Assembly (NCBI RefSeq): GCF_016862975.1
Contig: NZ_BONZ01000027.1
Span: 124,001 to 188,000, forward strand
Direction: 5' to 3'
DNA length: 64,000 bases
From: Rugosimonospora africana
Lineage (GTDB): Bacteria > Actinomycetota > Actinomycetes > Mycobacteriales > Micromonosporaceae
Shown here: positions 18,595 through 28,291 of the stretch, piece by piece
Numbering within the stretch: the stretch's first letter is position 1
How the letters are laid out: each line of letters begins with the position of its first letter
The notes under the pieces: generated by a model
What the model was told of the DNA's origin: nothing
What the model saw: the letters and a program-made list of their open reading frames with translations, nothing else
The model's database searches: none
Translations under genes and position numbers: made by a program

Positions 18595-19429
18595 ACCGGC
18601 CGTCGCGCCCGTCCCGGTCGCCGAGCCTGCTCCGGCCACCGGCCCCGTCCCGACCGCCGCGCCCATCGCGGCCGAGGTCAACGGGGCCGGGCCGGTCAAG
18701 TCCGCGCTGCGCACCGTCGAGCTGCTGGAGTTCTTCGCCGGTCACCGGGGTCTGCACAGCCTGGCCGAACTTCAGCAGAGCCTCGGCTACCCGAAGAGCA
18801 GCCTGTACATGCTGCTGCGCACGCTGACCGATCTGGGCTGGGTGGAGACCGACCCGACCGGCACCCTGTACGGCATCGGACTGCGGGCACTGCTGGTCGG
18901 CACCTCGTACCTCGACGGCGACCACATCCTGACCGCCGCCAAGGACACCCTCGACTGGCTGGCCGAGACCACGACCGAGACCGTGCACCTGGCCCGGCTG
19001 GACGGCACCGACGTGGTCTACCTGGCCACCCGCGAGTCGCAGCACTACCTGCGCCCGATCTCCCGGGTCGGGCGCAGGCTGCCGGCGCACACCACGTCGC
19101 TGGGCAAGGCGTTGCTGGCCGAGCGCACCGATGCCGAGGTGCGCGCGATGCTGCCCGTCACGCTGAGCGCGTTGACCCCGCACACCCTGGTCGACCACGA
19201 CGCGCTGGCCGCCGACCTGCGCGCGACGCGGGAGCGCGGGTACTCGGTGGATCGCGAGGAGAACGTGCTCGGCCTGCGTTGCTTCGGTGTCGCGCTGCGA
19301 TACCAGCGGCCGGCACGGGACGCGATCAGCTGCTCGGTGCCGGTGGCCCGGTTGACCGAGGGCCGGCAGGAGCAGATCGCGGGGGCCCTGCTCGCCGCGC
19401 GCGACCGGCTGGAGCGGATCCTGCGGTAG
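18587..19429 (+). CDS. IclR family transcriptional regulator
   Basis: A 280-residue regulator with an N-terminal winged helix (VKSALRTVELLEFFAGHRGLHSLAELQQSLGYPKSSLYMLLRTL, residues about 40-85) and a C-terminal IclR effector domain (RRLPAHTTSLGKALLAER, then CFGVALRYQ...ISCSVPVARL). The Pro/Ala-rich first 35 residues are unusual and may be linker. The ATG at 18587 overlaps the dehydrogenase gene, so it is the last gene of the operon. By family it would bind an aldarate-derived effector; the palindrome at 10337 is the best operator candidate. Confidence 0.9.
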   Translation: MAEPAVAPVPVAEPAPATGPVPTAAPIAAEVNGAGPVKSALRTVELLEFFAGHRGLHSLAELQQSLGYPKSSLYMLLRTLTDLGWVETDPTGTLYGIGLRALLVGTSYLDGDHILTAAKDTLDWLAETTTETVHLARLDGTDVVYLATRESQHYLRPISRVGRRLPAHTTSLGKALLAERTDAEVRAMLPVTLSALTPHTLVDHDALAADLRATRERGYSVDREENVLGLRCFGVALRYQRPARDAISCSVPVARLTEGRQEQIAGALLAARDRLERILR

Positions 19430-19447
19430 GGTTCATGATCACGTTTT

Positions 19448-19581
19448 CGACCAGTCTGGCTCGACGCGTCTGACGCCGCGCCGCGACCAGACCGGTCGCC
19501 GACCGCCCGATTCCGCCGCGAACGGCCCGATTGTCTATAGCCCAGCGGGCGACCAGTCCGGCTCGGCGCGTCTGCGCCGCG
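19448..19581. repeat. Imperfect 33-bp direct repeat in intergenic gap
   Basis: The segment starting CGACCAGTCTGGCTCGACGC at 19448 returns with few changes at 19550 (CGACCAGTCCGGCTCGGCGC). The second copy ends in a small GGCGC/GCGCC hairpin. Together they fill most of the 213-base gap between the IclR and epimerase genes and may act as a terminator region. Confidence 0.5.
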
Positions 19582-19630
19582 CGGCGACCCGGACCAGTCG
19601 GGCACCGAGGTGGCGTGGAACTCGATCGCG

Positions 19631-19636
19631 TACGGT
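19631..19636 (+). promoter_or_regulatory. -10 box TACGGT of leaderless epimerase gene
   Basis: TACGGT is followed by exactly six bases and then GTG 19643, the spacing expected if the transcript begins at the start codon. Confidence 0.5.
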
Positions 19637-19642
19637 AACAAC

Positions 19643-20575
19643 GTGCCGGAACCGTCATCCACAGCCATGCCCGATCTGGACCTGACCGGCGAGCACGTGC
19701 TCGTCACCGGAGGAGCCGGATTCATCGGACGAAGCGTCGTCGCCGGCCTCGCCGCAGCGGGAGCCAAGGTCAGCATCGTCGATCTCCTCCCGTCCACCGC
19801 GTCCGGCGGGGAATCGATCGTCGGCGACCTGTGTGACCCCGCAGTGCGCGACGCCGCCGTCACGCCGGACCTGACCGGCATCGTCCACCTCGCCGCCTTC
19901 ACCTCGGTGCTCGGTTCGCTGCGCGACCCGGCGGCGGTCCACCGGGTGAATGTGGAGGCCACCGCCGGACTGCTGGAGCTCGCCCGGCTGCGCGGGGTGC
20001 CGCGATTCGTGCTGGCCTCGACGAACGCGGTCACCGGCGACGTCGGCGACACGCCGATCCACGAGGAGTTGCCGATCCGGCCGCTGACCCCGTACGGGGC
20101 GACCAAGGCGGCCGGCGAGATGCTGCTGTCCGGCTACGCCGGCGGGTACGGGATGACGACCTGCGCGCTCCGGCTGACCAACGTGTACGGGCCGGGCATG
20201 GCGCACAAGGACAGCCTGATCCCGCGGCTGATGCGGGCGGTGCGCGACGACGGCGTGATCCAGGTGTACGGCACCGGCGAGCAGCGCCGGGACCTGGTGC
20301 ACGTGAGCGACGTGGTGGCCGGGCTGATGGTGGCCTGGCGCAGCGCTCACGTCGGCCCACTGATCATCGGTACCGGCCGGTCGGTGTCGGTACTGGACAT
20401 CATCGACGCGGTGGCCAAGGCGACCGGCACTCCGATCCGGACCGAGCACGTCCCGGCGAAGCCGGGGGAGATGCCCGCGGTCGTCGTGCGCACCGACCGG
20501 GCCGCGGCGCTCGGGTACTCCCCGGCGATGTCGCTGGAGGACGGCCTCGTCACGGTCTGGGACGAATTTCGGTGA
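19643..20575 (+). CDS. NAD-dependent epimerase/dehydratase (extended SDR)
   Basis: A 310-residue nucleotide-sugar-type epimerase. The Rossmann motif is VTGGAGFIGRSVV, the active-site serine is in LASTNAVTG, and YGATKAAGE holds the catalytic Tyr-x3-Lys. A substrate loop with RLTNVYGPGMAHKDSLIPR and an HVSDVV stretch is typical of UDP-glucose/GalNAc-type epimerases. Start codon GTG 19643 is preferred on promoter spacing; ATG 19667 would remove eight residues before the first strand. The stop overlaps the glycosyltransferase GTG by four bases, so it probably supplies or modifies the sugar used there. Confidence 0.85.
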   Translation: MPEPSSTAMPDLDLTGEHVLVTGGAGFIGRSVVAGLAAAGAKVSIVDLLPSTASGGESIVGDLCDPAVRDAAVTPDLTGIVHLAAFTSVLGSLRDPAAVHRVNVEATAGLLELARLRGVPRFVLASTNAVTGDVGDTPIHEELPIRPLTPYGATKAAGEMLLSGYAGGYGMTTCALRLTNVYGPGMAHKDSLIPRLMRAVRDDGVIQVYGTGEQRRDLVHVSDVVAGLMVAWRSAHVGPLIIGTGRSVSVLDIIDAVAKATGTPIRTEHVPAKPGEMPAVVVRTDRAAALGYSPAMSLEDGLVTVWDEFR

Positions 20576-22788
20576 GCCGGTTCGCGGCACGGGTGCCGGG
20601 GTTGTTCCGCCGGCACCGGGTGCTGGCGGTCCTGCTGGTACTCGGGCTGGCGCTGCGGGTACTCGCCATGATCGCGGTCCGGCCGGCGATCTTCTACATC
20701 GACTCGGTCGCCTCGTACCTGCTGCCGCTGCCGCAACTGGCCGTGACCGGGCAGGACCCGATCGGGTACGACATCCTGATCCTCAAGCCGGTGCTGGCCG
20801 TGGCCAACCTGACCACGGTCGTCGCGCTCCAGCACCTGATGGGGCTGGGCATCGCGATCACCGGCTACGCCCTGCTCGTGCACAAGGGCGCGTGGCGCTG
20901 GCTCGCCGCGCTGGCCATGGCGCCGGTGCTGCTCGACGCGTACCAGGTGCAGATCGAGCACAACATCATGTCCGACCCGCTGTTCGAGGCGCTGCTGACC
21001 GCCGCGCTGACGGTACTCGCCTGGCCGCGCCGGCCGGACTGGCGCCACGTGCTGGCCGCCGGCCTGCTGCTCGGGATCGCGGTGCCGGTGCGGCAGGCCG
21101 GGGAGCCGCTGATCATCGCCGGGGTGGTCTACGTGCTGCTGGCGGCGCGGGCGTGGCGCTGGCGAGTGGCGCTGACCGCGATCCTGGTCGGCTGCTTCGC
21201 CCTGCCGATCGCCGGGTACGCCGTCCTGTACCACCACAGCACCGGGGTCTACGGCCTGTCCAGGGTCGGCGGCGGCTCGATGTACGGGCGGGTGGCCACG
21301 TTCGCCGACTGCACCGGCGTGAGCATGCCCGACGACGAGCGGGCGCTGTGCCCGCCGGTACCCCGGCCACCCGGCCACGGCCCGGACTACTGGGCCCACG
21401 ACCCGGCGTCGCCGTCCAACACGGTCAAGCCGCCGGCAGGGATGACCGAGGACGAGTTCCTGCGCGACTTCGACAAGCGGATCCTCAAGCACCAGCCGCT
21501 GGACTTCGCCGGTGCGGTGCTGCGCGACTCGGTGAACCTGTTCGGCTGGGGCCGCCCGGCCAACACCAACCCGGACGCCACCACCGAGCGGTGGCGGTTC
21601 CAGACGACGTTCCCGACGTTCCTGCCGCTGGTCAGCATCCCGGAGATCACCCAGCTGTCGCACCGGTACGGCGACGGGCCGCCCACGGTCAACAAGCCGA
21701 TCGCCGGGTTCCTGCGCGGGTACCAGCTGAGCGTGGGCTTCACGCCCGGGCCGGTGGTCCTGGTCTCGATCCTGATCGCGCTCGCGGCGGCCCTCGGCCT
21801 GGGGCGGGCCCGCCGGGCGCCGACCCGGGGGCCGGCCGCACTGTTCCTGATCACCGGCGTGGTCCTGCTGCTGTTCTCCGACCTGTTCCAGTTCTCCTGG
21901 CGCTATCAGTTGCCCGGCTACATCCTGTTCCCGATCGCCGCGGTGCTCGGCCTGGTCGCGCTGTTCTACGAGCCGCCGCGACCGGAGTTCCCGGAGCCGG
22001 CCGACGTCGACGCGGAGCGGGCCTTCACCGCGGAGTACGGGGAGCGGGTGTTCCCGTCGGTGGTCATGCTGATCGCCGCCTACAACGAGGAGAAGGGCAT
22101 CGGCGCGGTGCTCGACTCGATACCGAAACAGAGCTGCGGGCTGTCCATCGCTCCGCTGGTCGTGGTCGACGGGTGCAAGGACGGGACCGCCGCGGTGGCC
22201 CGGGAACACGGCGCGTACGTGTGTGACGTACCGGTCAACCGGGGCCAGGGCGCGGCGCTGCGGCTGGGCTACCACCTGGCCAGAACCGGAGGGGCCGAGT
22301 TCATCGTCACCACGGACGCGGACGGCCAGTACGAGATAGCCGAGCTGCCGCTGCTGCTCAAGCCCCTGCTCGCCGACGAAGCGGACTTCGTCACCGGTTC
22401 CCGGCAACTGGGCAGCAACGAGTCGGCGGATCAGGTACGGCGGCTGGGCACCAAGGTGTTCGCCGGAATCGTCTCGGTGCTCACCCGGCAGCGGATTACG
22501 GATACCTCGTTCGGGTTCCGGGCGATGCGCGCTGAGCTGACCGGTCAGGTCCGGCTGACCCAGCCCCAGTACCAGTCCTCGGAGTTGTTGGTCGGCGCGT
22601 TGTGCCTGGGATACCGCGTGCGGGAGCAGCCGATGACCATGCACCCCCGCAACCAGGGGAGCTCGAAGAAGGGCAACAACCTCGTGTACGGCAGTCGCTA
22701 CGCCCGAGTGGTCTTCTCCACCTGGCTGCGGGAACGGAAGATGACCCGGTCGAGGACGGCGAACTTGACCAGGAACATCGCCGCGTAG
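20572..22788 (+). CDS. Fusion of polytopic GT-C-like transferase and GT2 glycosyltransferase
   Basis: A 738-residue protein with two enzymes' worth of sequence. Residues 1-480 are a polytopic membrane half resembling ArnT/PMT-like GT-C transferases, with about ten hydrophobic segments (VLAVLLVLGLALRVLAMIAV first) and a long extracytoplasmic loop. Residues about 490-720 are a cytosolic GT2 domain of the dolichol/polyprenyl-phosphate sugar synthase kind (VVMLIAAYNEEKGIGAVLDS; TTDADGQYE as the DxD motif). Normally these are two genes: one makes polyprenyl-P-sugar, the other transfers it outside. The GTG at 20572 is coupled to the epimerase gene. The last 91 bases overlap the convergent GtrA gene. 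Sugar and acceptor are unknown. Confidence 0.85.
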   Translation: MSRFAARVPGLFRRHRVLAVLLVLGLALRVLAMIAVRPAIFYIDSVASYLLPLPQLAVTGQDPIGYDILILKPVLAVANLTTVVALQHLMGLGIAITGYALLVHKGAWRWLAALAMAPVLLDAYQVQIEHNIMSDPLFEALLTAALTVLAWPRRPDWRHVLAAGLLLGIAVPVRQAGEPLIIAGVVYVLLAARAWRWRVALTAILVGCFALPIAGYAVLYHHSTGVYGLSRVGGGSMYGRVATFADCTGVSMPDDERALCPPVPRPPGHGPDYWAHDPASPSNTVKPPAGMTEDEFLRDFDKRILKHQPLDFAGAVLRDSVNLFGWGRPANTNPDATTERWRFQTTFPTFLPLVSIPEITQLSHRYGDGPPTVNKPIAGFLRGYQLSVGFTPGPVVLVSILIALAAALGLGRARRAPTRGPAALFLITGVVLLLFSDLFQFSWRYQLPGYILFPIAAVLGLVALFYEPPRPEFPEPADVDAERAFTAEYGERVFPSVVMLIAAYNEEKGIGAVLDSIPKQSCGLSIAPLVVVDGCKDGTAAVAREHGAYVCDVPVNRGQGAALRLGYHLARTGGAEFIVTTDADGQYEIAELPLLLKPLLADEADFVTGSRQLGSNESADQVRRLGTKVFAGIVSVLTRQRITDTSFGFRAMRAELTGQVRLTQPQYQSSELLVGALCLGYRVREQPMTMHPRNQGSSKKGNNLVYGSRYARVVFSTWLRERKMTRSRTANLTRNIAA

Positions 22789-23159
22789 GTGGCGAAGTAG
22801 CTGGCTTCGACGACGACGGCGAGATGAGCGGCGAAGGCATCGACATGCGGAGCGTAGGACTTGGTTGCCCGGGTGGCCCCGGCCGCGGCCAGGGCGGTGG
22901 CGATCGCGAGCACCGCGTACGAGCCGAGGTCGCGGCTCAGCCCGCTGCGGCTGCGGCGGTCCCAGGCCCAGTACCGGTTGGAGACGAAGTTGACGATGGC
23001 GCCGGAAGCGAAGGCCGTCACGCTGGCCACCTCGGGCGGGGCGTGCAGGGTGTGAAACATCACCCAGAAGGCGACCGCACTGACCAGCGTGGCCAGCGCC
23101 GAGCCCAGGGCAAACCGGATGAAACGGCGCAACCTGGGACTAACCGCTACCAGCTGCAC
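22698..23159 (-). CDS. GtrA family membrane protein
   Basis: A 153-residue, four-helix protein of the GtrA/DPMS3 family, proposed to flip or position polyprenyl-phosphate sugars. It opens RFIRFALGSALATLVSAVAFW and has the typical NFVSNRYWAWDRR after helix 2. Start GTG 23159 has AGGAGA six bases upstream. It runs tail-to-tail into the GT fusion gene with a 91-base overlap of coding sequence, and is divergent from the sulfoquinovose synthase gene. It completes a make-flip-transfer set with the neighbouring GT2/GT-C protein. Confidence 0.88.
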   Translation of the reverse strand: MQLVAVSPRLRRFIRFALGSALATLVSAVAFWVMFHTLHAPPEVASVTAFASGAIVNFVSNRYWAWDRRSRSGLSRDLGSYAVLAIATALAAAGATRATKSYAPHVDAFAAHLAVVVEASYFATYAAMFLVKFAVLDRVIFRSRSQVEKTTRA

Positions 23160-23295
23160 GTGATCTCCTTTCGGGTGACGCGGGTTCAGCCTAGCCAGGC
23201 CCCCTCCCCCCTCCGTCGCCCGCTGGGGTGTTCCCTGGGATCATCAACGTGACTCCAATGAACCGTTGAGGTTGTAAACGTACGATCATGGGTAG

Positions 23296-24577
<1,282 letters not shown>

Positions 24578-24586
<9 letters not shown>

Positions 24587-26035
24587 GCGCACCGCGACCA
24601 CCCCGGTCAACGTGCCCACGTACGCCTGCTCACCGGCCAGCGTCGGCGAGGCGAAGTGCGGAGCGGTCCCGATGGACAGCTTCTGCCGAACCGCCCCGCT
24701 GGCCGGATCGAGCAGGTACAGCAGGCCGTCCTCGTAGTCGACCACCCAGACCGCGCCGCCGCCCAGTACCGGTGCGCCCCGTGCGGGGACCGTGGTGTGC
24801 CACAGGACCTGGGGCTTTCCGGCCGAGTCCACCCGCACCGCCCGGGTACCGTCCGTGCACGGCACGTACACGGTGTCGCCGTTCACGGCCGAGCCGCCGA
24901 ACGCCTTGCAGATCTCCGTCTTCGCGACCTCGCCGCCGATCCCTCCGAAGTGCTTGCCGTCCAGCACGTAACCGGTGCCTCGCTTGCCCGCGATCAGGAC
25001 ATGAGTGCCGACCACCGCCGGGCTCATGGAGCCCAGGTCCAGGTCGTGCGCATTGTCGTCGGCCCAGGTGGACGGCGAGAAGCGGTCGGTCAGCTTGAGC
25101 TGGGGATCCAACTCCAGCACCGAGTCGCTGCCGTCGTAGCCGGAGGTCGACTCGCCGTTGCCGACGGCGTACAGCAGATGTCCATCCAGCACCGCCGCAC
25201 CGCCCGGCGCCCAGATGCCCGCTTCCCGCGTGGTCGGCACCGCGTAGCTGGCCACGGGCCCGTTGCCGACGGTGGGCACCGCGACCACCGAGCCGATGTA
25301 GTGCGCGCAGTCGCCGGCGAGGCCGCCGTACGCGACGTAGACCTTCCCGTCCAACAGGGTCAGCGCGCTGCGCTGCTGGTGCGCGATCGGGTCGCCCTTC
25401 GGCGGCTCGGCGGCGCGGACGACCCGCACCGTGCCGGTGGCCGCGTCGACGCCGTACAGGGTGTGGTGGCCGCCGGTGCTCTCGGCGAGCGCGAAGACCA
25501 GGCCGGTCGCCGGGTCATAGACCATCGTGCTGGTGATGCCGAGCGGATCGATGTTGCCGCAGGGCAGGTCGTGCTGCGGGACCGGCGTCGCCAGGTGCCG
25601 GGACCACTTCGCCTTGCCGGTGGCCGGGTCCAGGGCGTAGACCGTGTCGTTCTCGGTGGCCGCGTAGACCATGCCGCCGACCACGATCGGCTGCCCGTAG
25701 ACGGCGCCGTCCAGCCGGGAGGTCCAGGCCACGCTGGCCGTACCGAGGGTGGGAAATCCGGGTGCGACTCCGGTACGGGCGTTGTCGTGGTGGTACGTGG
25801 GCCAGTCGGCGTCCCCCACCGGACCGGGGCTGGCCGCGGTGGTACCGCTCGGAGTCGTGATCGTCTGCTCGGACGGTGTCGGCCCGGCGGCCGGCTCGCT
25901 ACCGCAACCGGCCGCGGCCGCCACCAGCGCGACGGCCGCGGCCATCGCCGTGGCCGGGGTCGCTCGGCGCCGCCCGATTGTGCCCGTGCTGGTCGTGCCC
26001 GTGCCTGTGCTGGTTGTGCCCCTGCCGGTCGTCAT
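24578..26035 (-). CDS. PQQ-like beta-propeller lipoprotein
   Basis: A 485-residue exported protein. It has an N-terminal Thr/Gly-rich region, a hydrophobic segment and the lipobox VAAAAGC, then a series of outer-membrane-assembly/PQQ-type propeller blades (repeats of the kind VYAATENDTVYALDPATGKAKW and VWVVDYEDGLLYLLDPASG). No catalytic residues of quinoprotein dehydrogenases stand out, so it is more likely a binding or scaffold protein on the outer face of the membrane. ATG 26035 was chosen; the longer frame reading back to 26179 runs into the inverted-repeat element. It is convergent with sqdB. Confidence 0.82.
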
Positions 26036-26103
26036 AACCGTCGATCCAACCACGTTCCGGGCGCGGTCCGTGCCCCACGTCCCGAGGGGATCGCTCCGGC
26101 GTC

Positions 26104-26172
26104 CTTTGCTCTGCTTACCTGTACGCAACACAAACGGCGTTCGAGTGTTGCCTATGGGTAAGCAGAGCAAAG
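26104..26172. repeat. 69-bp inverted-repeat element
   Basis: 16-bp perfect arms (26104-26119 and 26157-26172, CTTTGCTCTGCTTACC and its complement) enclose a second 6-bp stem CAACAC/GTGTTG (26126-26131 and 26145-26150) and a 13-base loop. The A/T-richer composition differs from its surroundings. It lies between the lipoprotein and Gfo genes, 69 bases before the former's start. I have an unverified impression of similar elements in Micromonospora-type genomes; a dispersed palindromic element is likely. Confidence 0.75.
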
Positions 26173-26205
26173 CGTCCACGCCGACCCTCCCCGGCCCGGG
26201 GGACA

Positions 26206-26319
26206 GCGGCTCGCCGGGCAGCGCCTGGCGATCAGCGCCCTAGCGATCAGCGCCTGGCGACCAGCGCCTCGCGGACCCCGCCTCGCGGACAGCGGCTCGG
26301 GGGCAGCCCCTCGTGGGCG
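26206..26319. repeat. 14-15-bp degenerate tandem array, about 8 units
   Basis: Units such as GCGCCTGGCGATCA (26221), GCGCCTGGCGACCA (26250), GCGCCTCGCGGACC (26264), CCGCCTCGCGGACA (26278) and GCGGCTCGGGGGCA (26292) fill the gap upstream of the Gfo gene promoter. Confidence 0.75.
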
Positions 26320-26352
26320 CCGACCAGCGGGCGGCGGGCGGCGCCGTTCTCC

Positions 26353-26358
26353 TATCAT
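26353..26358 (+). promoter_or_regulatory. -10 box TATCAT of leaderless Gfo gene
   Basis: TATCAT is followed by six bases and GTG 26365, indicating a leaderless transcript. Confidence 0.6.
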
Positions 26359-26364
26359 CGGGCG

Positions 26365-27366
26365 GTGACGCTTCGCTTCGGCCTGTTCGGCACCGGGTAT
26401 TGGGCCGCCGAGACGCAGGGCGCCGGGCTGGACGGCCACCCGGACGCCGAGTTCGTCGGGGTGTGGGGGCGCGACCCCGCCAAGACCGAGGCGTTGGCCC
26501 GCCGCTACCGGGTGCGCCCGTACGCCGACGCGGACGACCTCATCGCTGCCGTCGACGCGATCGCCGTCGCCCTGCCGCCCGACATCCAAGCCCCGCTGGC
26601 CATCCGCGCGGCCGAGTCCGGGCGGCACCTGCTCCTCGACAAGCCCGTCGCGCTCGACCTGCCCTCGGCCGACCGTCTGGCCGACGCCGTCCGGCGGGCC
26701 GGTGTCGCGTCGCTGGTGTTCGTCACCAACCGGTACCGGCCCGAGATCGAGATGTTCCTGGACGCTACGGTGGCCACCGGCGGCTGGTCCGGCGCCCAGG
26801 TCACTCTGCTCGGCTCGATCTTCACGCCGGGCGGCCGGTACGCCGGCTCGTCGTGGCGCCGCCGGTGGGGCGGGCTGTGGGACGTGGGGCCGCACGCGCT
26901 GTCGATCCTGCTGCCGGTACTGGGGCCGGTCGTCGAGGTGACCGCCGTGCACGCGCCGCACGACACGGTGCACGCGATCCTGCGCCACACCGGTCCGGGC
27001 GACGCCGCTACGGACAACGCCGCTGCGGGCAGCGGCAAAGCGGGCAGCGATGGCGCAAGCGGCGGTGGCGCGGCGAGCGGCGGCGGCGCGGTGAGCACGA
27101 TGTCGCTCACGGTCAACGCGCCGCCGGCCGTGTCCGTTCAGGGCACGACGTTCTTCGGAGAGTCCGGCACGGTGAGCCTGCCGGTACCCGAGGTCGCGTC
27201 GGTGGACGCGTTCCGGACCGCGGTGGCCCGGTTGGTGGGCAACGTGGCCCGGGGCGTACCCGACGATCCGCTGGACGTGCGGTCCGGCCGTGACGCGGTG
27301 GCGATCCTGGCCGCCGCACAGAAATCCGCGGACGGTGGCGGCGTACCGCAGGGGGTATGTTACTGA
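26365..27366 (+). CDS. Gfo/Idh/MocA family oxidoreductase
   Basis: A 333-residue NAD(P)-dependent sugar/polyol dehydrogenase-like protein. Rossmann start LRFGLFGTGYWA, then the EKP-equivalent LLLDKPVALDL that places the catalytic lysine, and a C-terminal sheet domain with WDVGPHALSILL. Residues about 212-245 are a Gly/Ala/Ser-rich insertion (DNAAAGSGKAGSDGASGGG) partly made of 18-bp repeats, probably a flexible loop. Start GTG 26365 is fixed by the six-base spacing from TATCAT. It is followed 25 bases later by an SDR gene, suggesting a joint redox route for an unidentified polyol or sugar. Confidence 0.85.
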   Translation: MTLRFGLFGTGYWAAETQGAGLDGHPDAEFVGVWGRDPAKTEALARRYRVRPYADADDLIAAVDAIAVALPPDIQAPLAIRAAESGRHLLLDKPVALDLPSADRLADAVRRAGVASLVFVTNRYRPEIEMFLDATVATGGWSGAQVTLLGSIFTPGGRYAGSSWRRRWGGLWDVGPHALSILLPVLGPVVEVTAVHAPHDTVHAILRHTGPGDAATDNAAAGSGKAGSDGASGGGAASGGGAVSTMSLTVNAPPAVSVQGTTFFGESGTVSLPVPEVASVDAFRTAVARLVGNVARGVPDDPLDVRSGRDAVAILAAAQKSADGGGVPQGVCY

Positions 27367-27391
27367 CAAGTACATGGCGGAAGGGGCGACG

Positions 27392-28192
27392 ATGCCGGTC
27401 ACGTTGTCGGATGCGGTGGTCGTGGTCACCGGCGGAGCCAGCGGGATCGGTGCGGCACTCGCCCGCCGGTTCGCCGCCGAGGGCGCTCGGGCAGTGGTCG
27501 TCGCCGACCTGGACGCCGCCGGTGCGGCGGCCGTCGCTCAGGAGTTGGAGTGCCCGGTCCGGCTCGGTGTCGGGCTCGACGTCGCCGATGAGGCCCAGGT
27601 CGCCGCGCTGGCCGGGCGGGTGGCCGAAGAGATCGGGCCGATCGATGTGTACTGCTCCAACGCCGGATTGATCGGGTCGCCCGGCCTGGGCACCGACGCC
27701 GACTGGCAGCGTGCATGGCAGGTACACGTGCTGGCCCACCTGTACGCGGCCCGTCACGTGGTACCTGCGATGGTGGCGCGCGGCAGCGGCCACCTCCTGG
27801 TCACCGCGTCGGCCGCCGGCCTGCTGGCCGAGGCGGATCTCGCGGCATACTCGGTGACCAAACACGGCAGCGTCGCGCTCGCCGAGTGGCTCGCGATCCA
27901 GCACGGCGACCAGGGCGTCACCGTCTCCTGCCTGTGCCCGCAGGGGGTGAACACACCGATGATCGCGGGGGCCACGAACGTGTCGACGACGCTCGCGGCC
28001 GGGGCGGTCATCGAACCGGAGCAGGTCTGCGACGCGGTGGTGGAGGCCCTGGCGACGGACCGTTTCCTCATCCTGCCGCACCCCGAGGTCCAGGCGTACG
28101 AACAGCACCGCGCCGCCGACCGGGACCGCTGGCTGTCCGGGATGCGCCGGTTGCGCGCCCGGGCCCGGGGCGCGTCCCCGGCGTCCGCCTGA
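27392..28192 (+). CDS. SDR family oxidoreductase
   Basis: A 266-residue classical short-chain dehydrogenase. NAD(P) loop VVTGGASGIGAALARRF, Asp in VVADLDAAG (NAD-preferring position), NAG motif as CSNAG, catalytic Ser in LLVTASAAGLL, and YSVTKHG holding Tyr-x3-Lys. Start ATG 27392 has AAGGGG seven bases upstream; an in-frame ATG at 27374 lacks such a site. Substrate unknown. It follows the Gfo gene closely and is separated from the next SDR by a repeat array. Confidence 0.88.
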   Translation: MPVTLSDAVVVVTGGASGIGAALARRFAAEGARAVVVADLDAAGAAAVAQELECPVRLGVGLDVADEAQVAALAGRVAEEIGPIDVYCSNAGLIGSPGLGTDADWQRAWQVHVLAHLYAARHVVPAMVARGSGHLLVTASAAGLLAEADLAAYSVTKHGSVALAEWLAIQHGDQGVTVSCLCPQGVNTPMIAGATNVSTTLAAGAVIEPEQVCDAVVEALATDRFLILPHPEVQAYEQHRAADRDRWLSGMRRLRARARGASPASA

Positions 28193-28213
28193 GCGCCGAT
28201 CCCCACGACAATG

Positions 28214-28285
28214 TCCAGCCCCGAGGACCGTTCCAGCCCCGAGGCACTGGCTTACCCCGAGGCACTGTCCAACCCCAAGGAAGGA
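28214..28285. repeat. 18-bp tandem array, 4 units, carrying a ribosome binding site
   Basis: Units start at 28214, 28232, 28250 and 28268 (TCCAGCCCCGAGGCACTG is the clearest). The last unit has drifted to TCCAACCCCAAGGAAGGA and supplies the ribosome site for the following gene. Read from ATG 28211 the array would encode SSPEDR, SSPEAL, AYPEAL and SNPKEG. Confidence 0.8.
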
Positions 28286-28291
28286 AACGCC

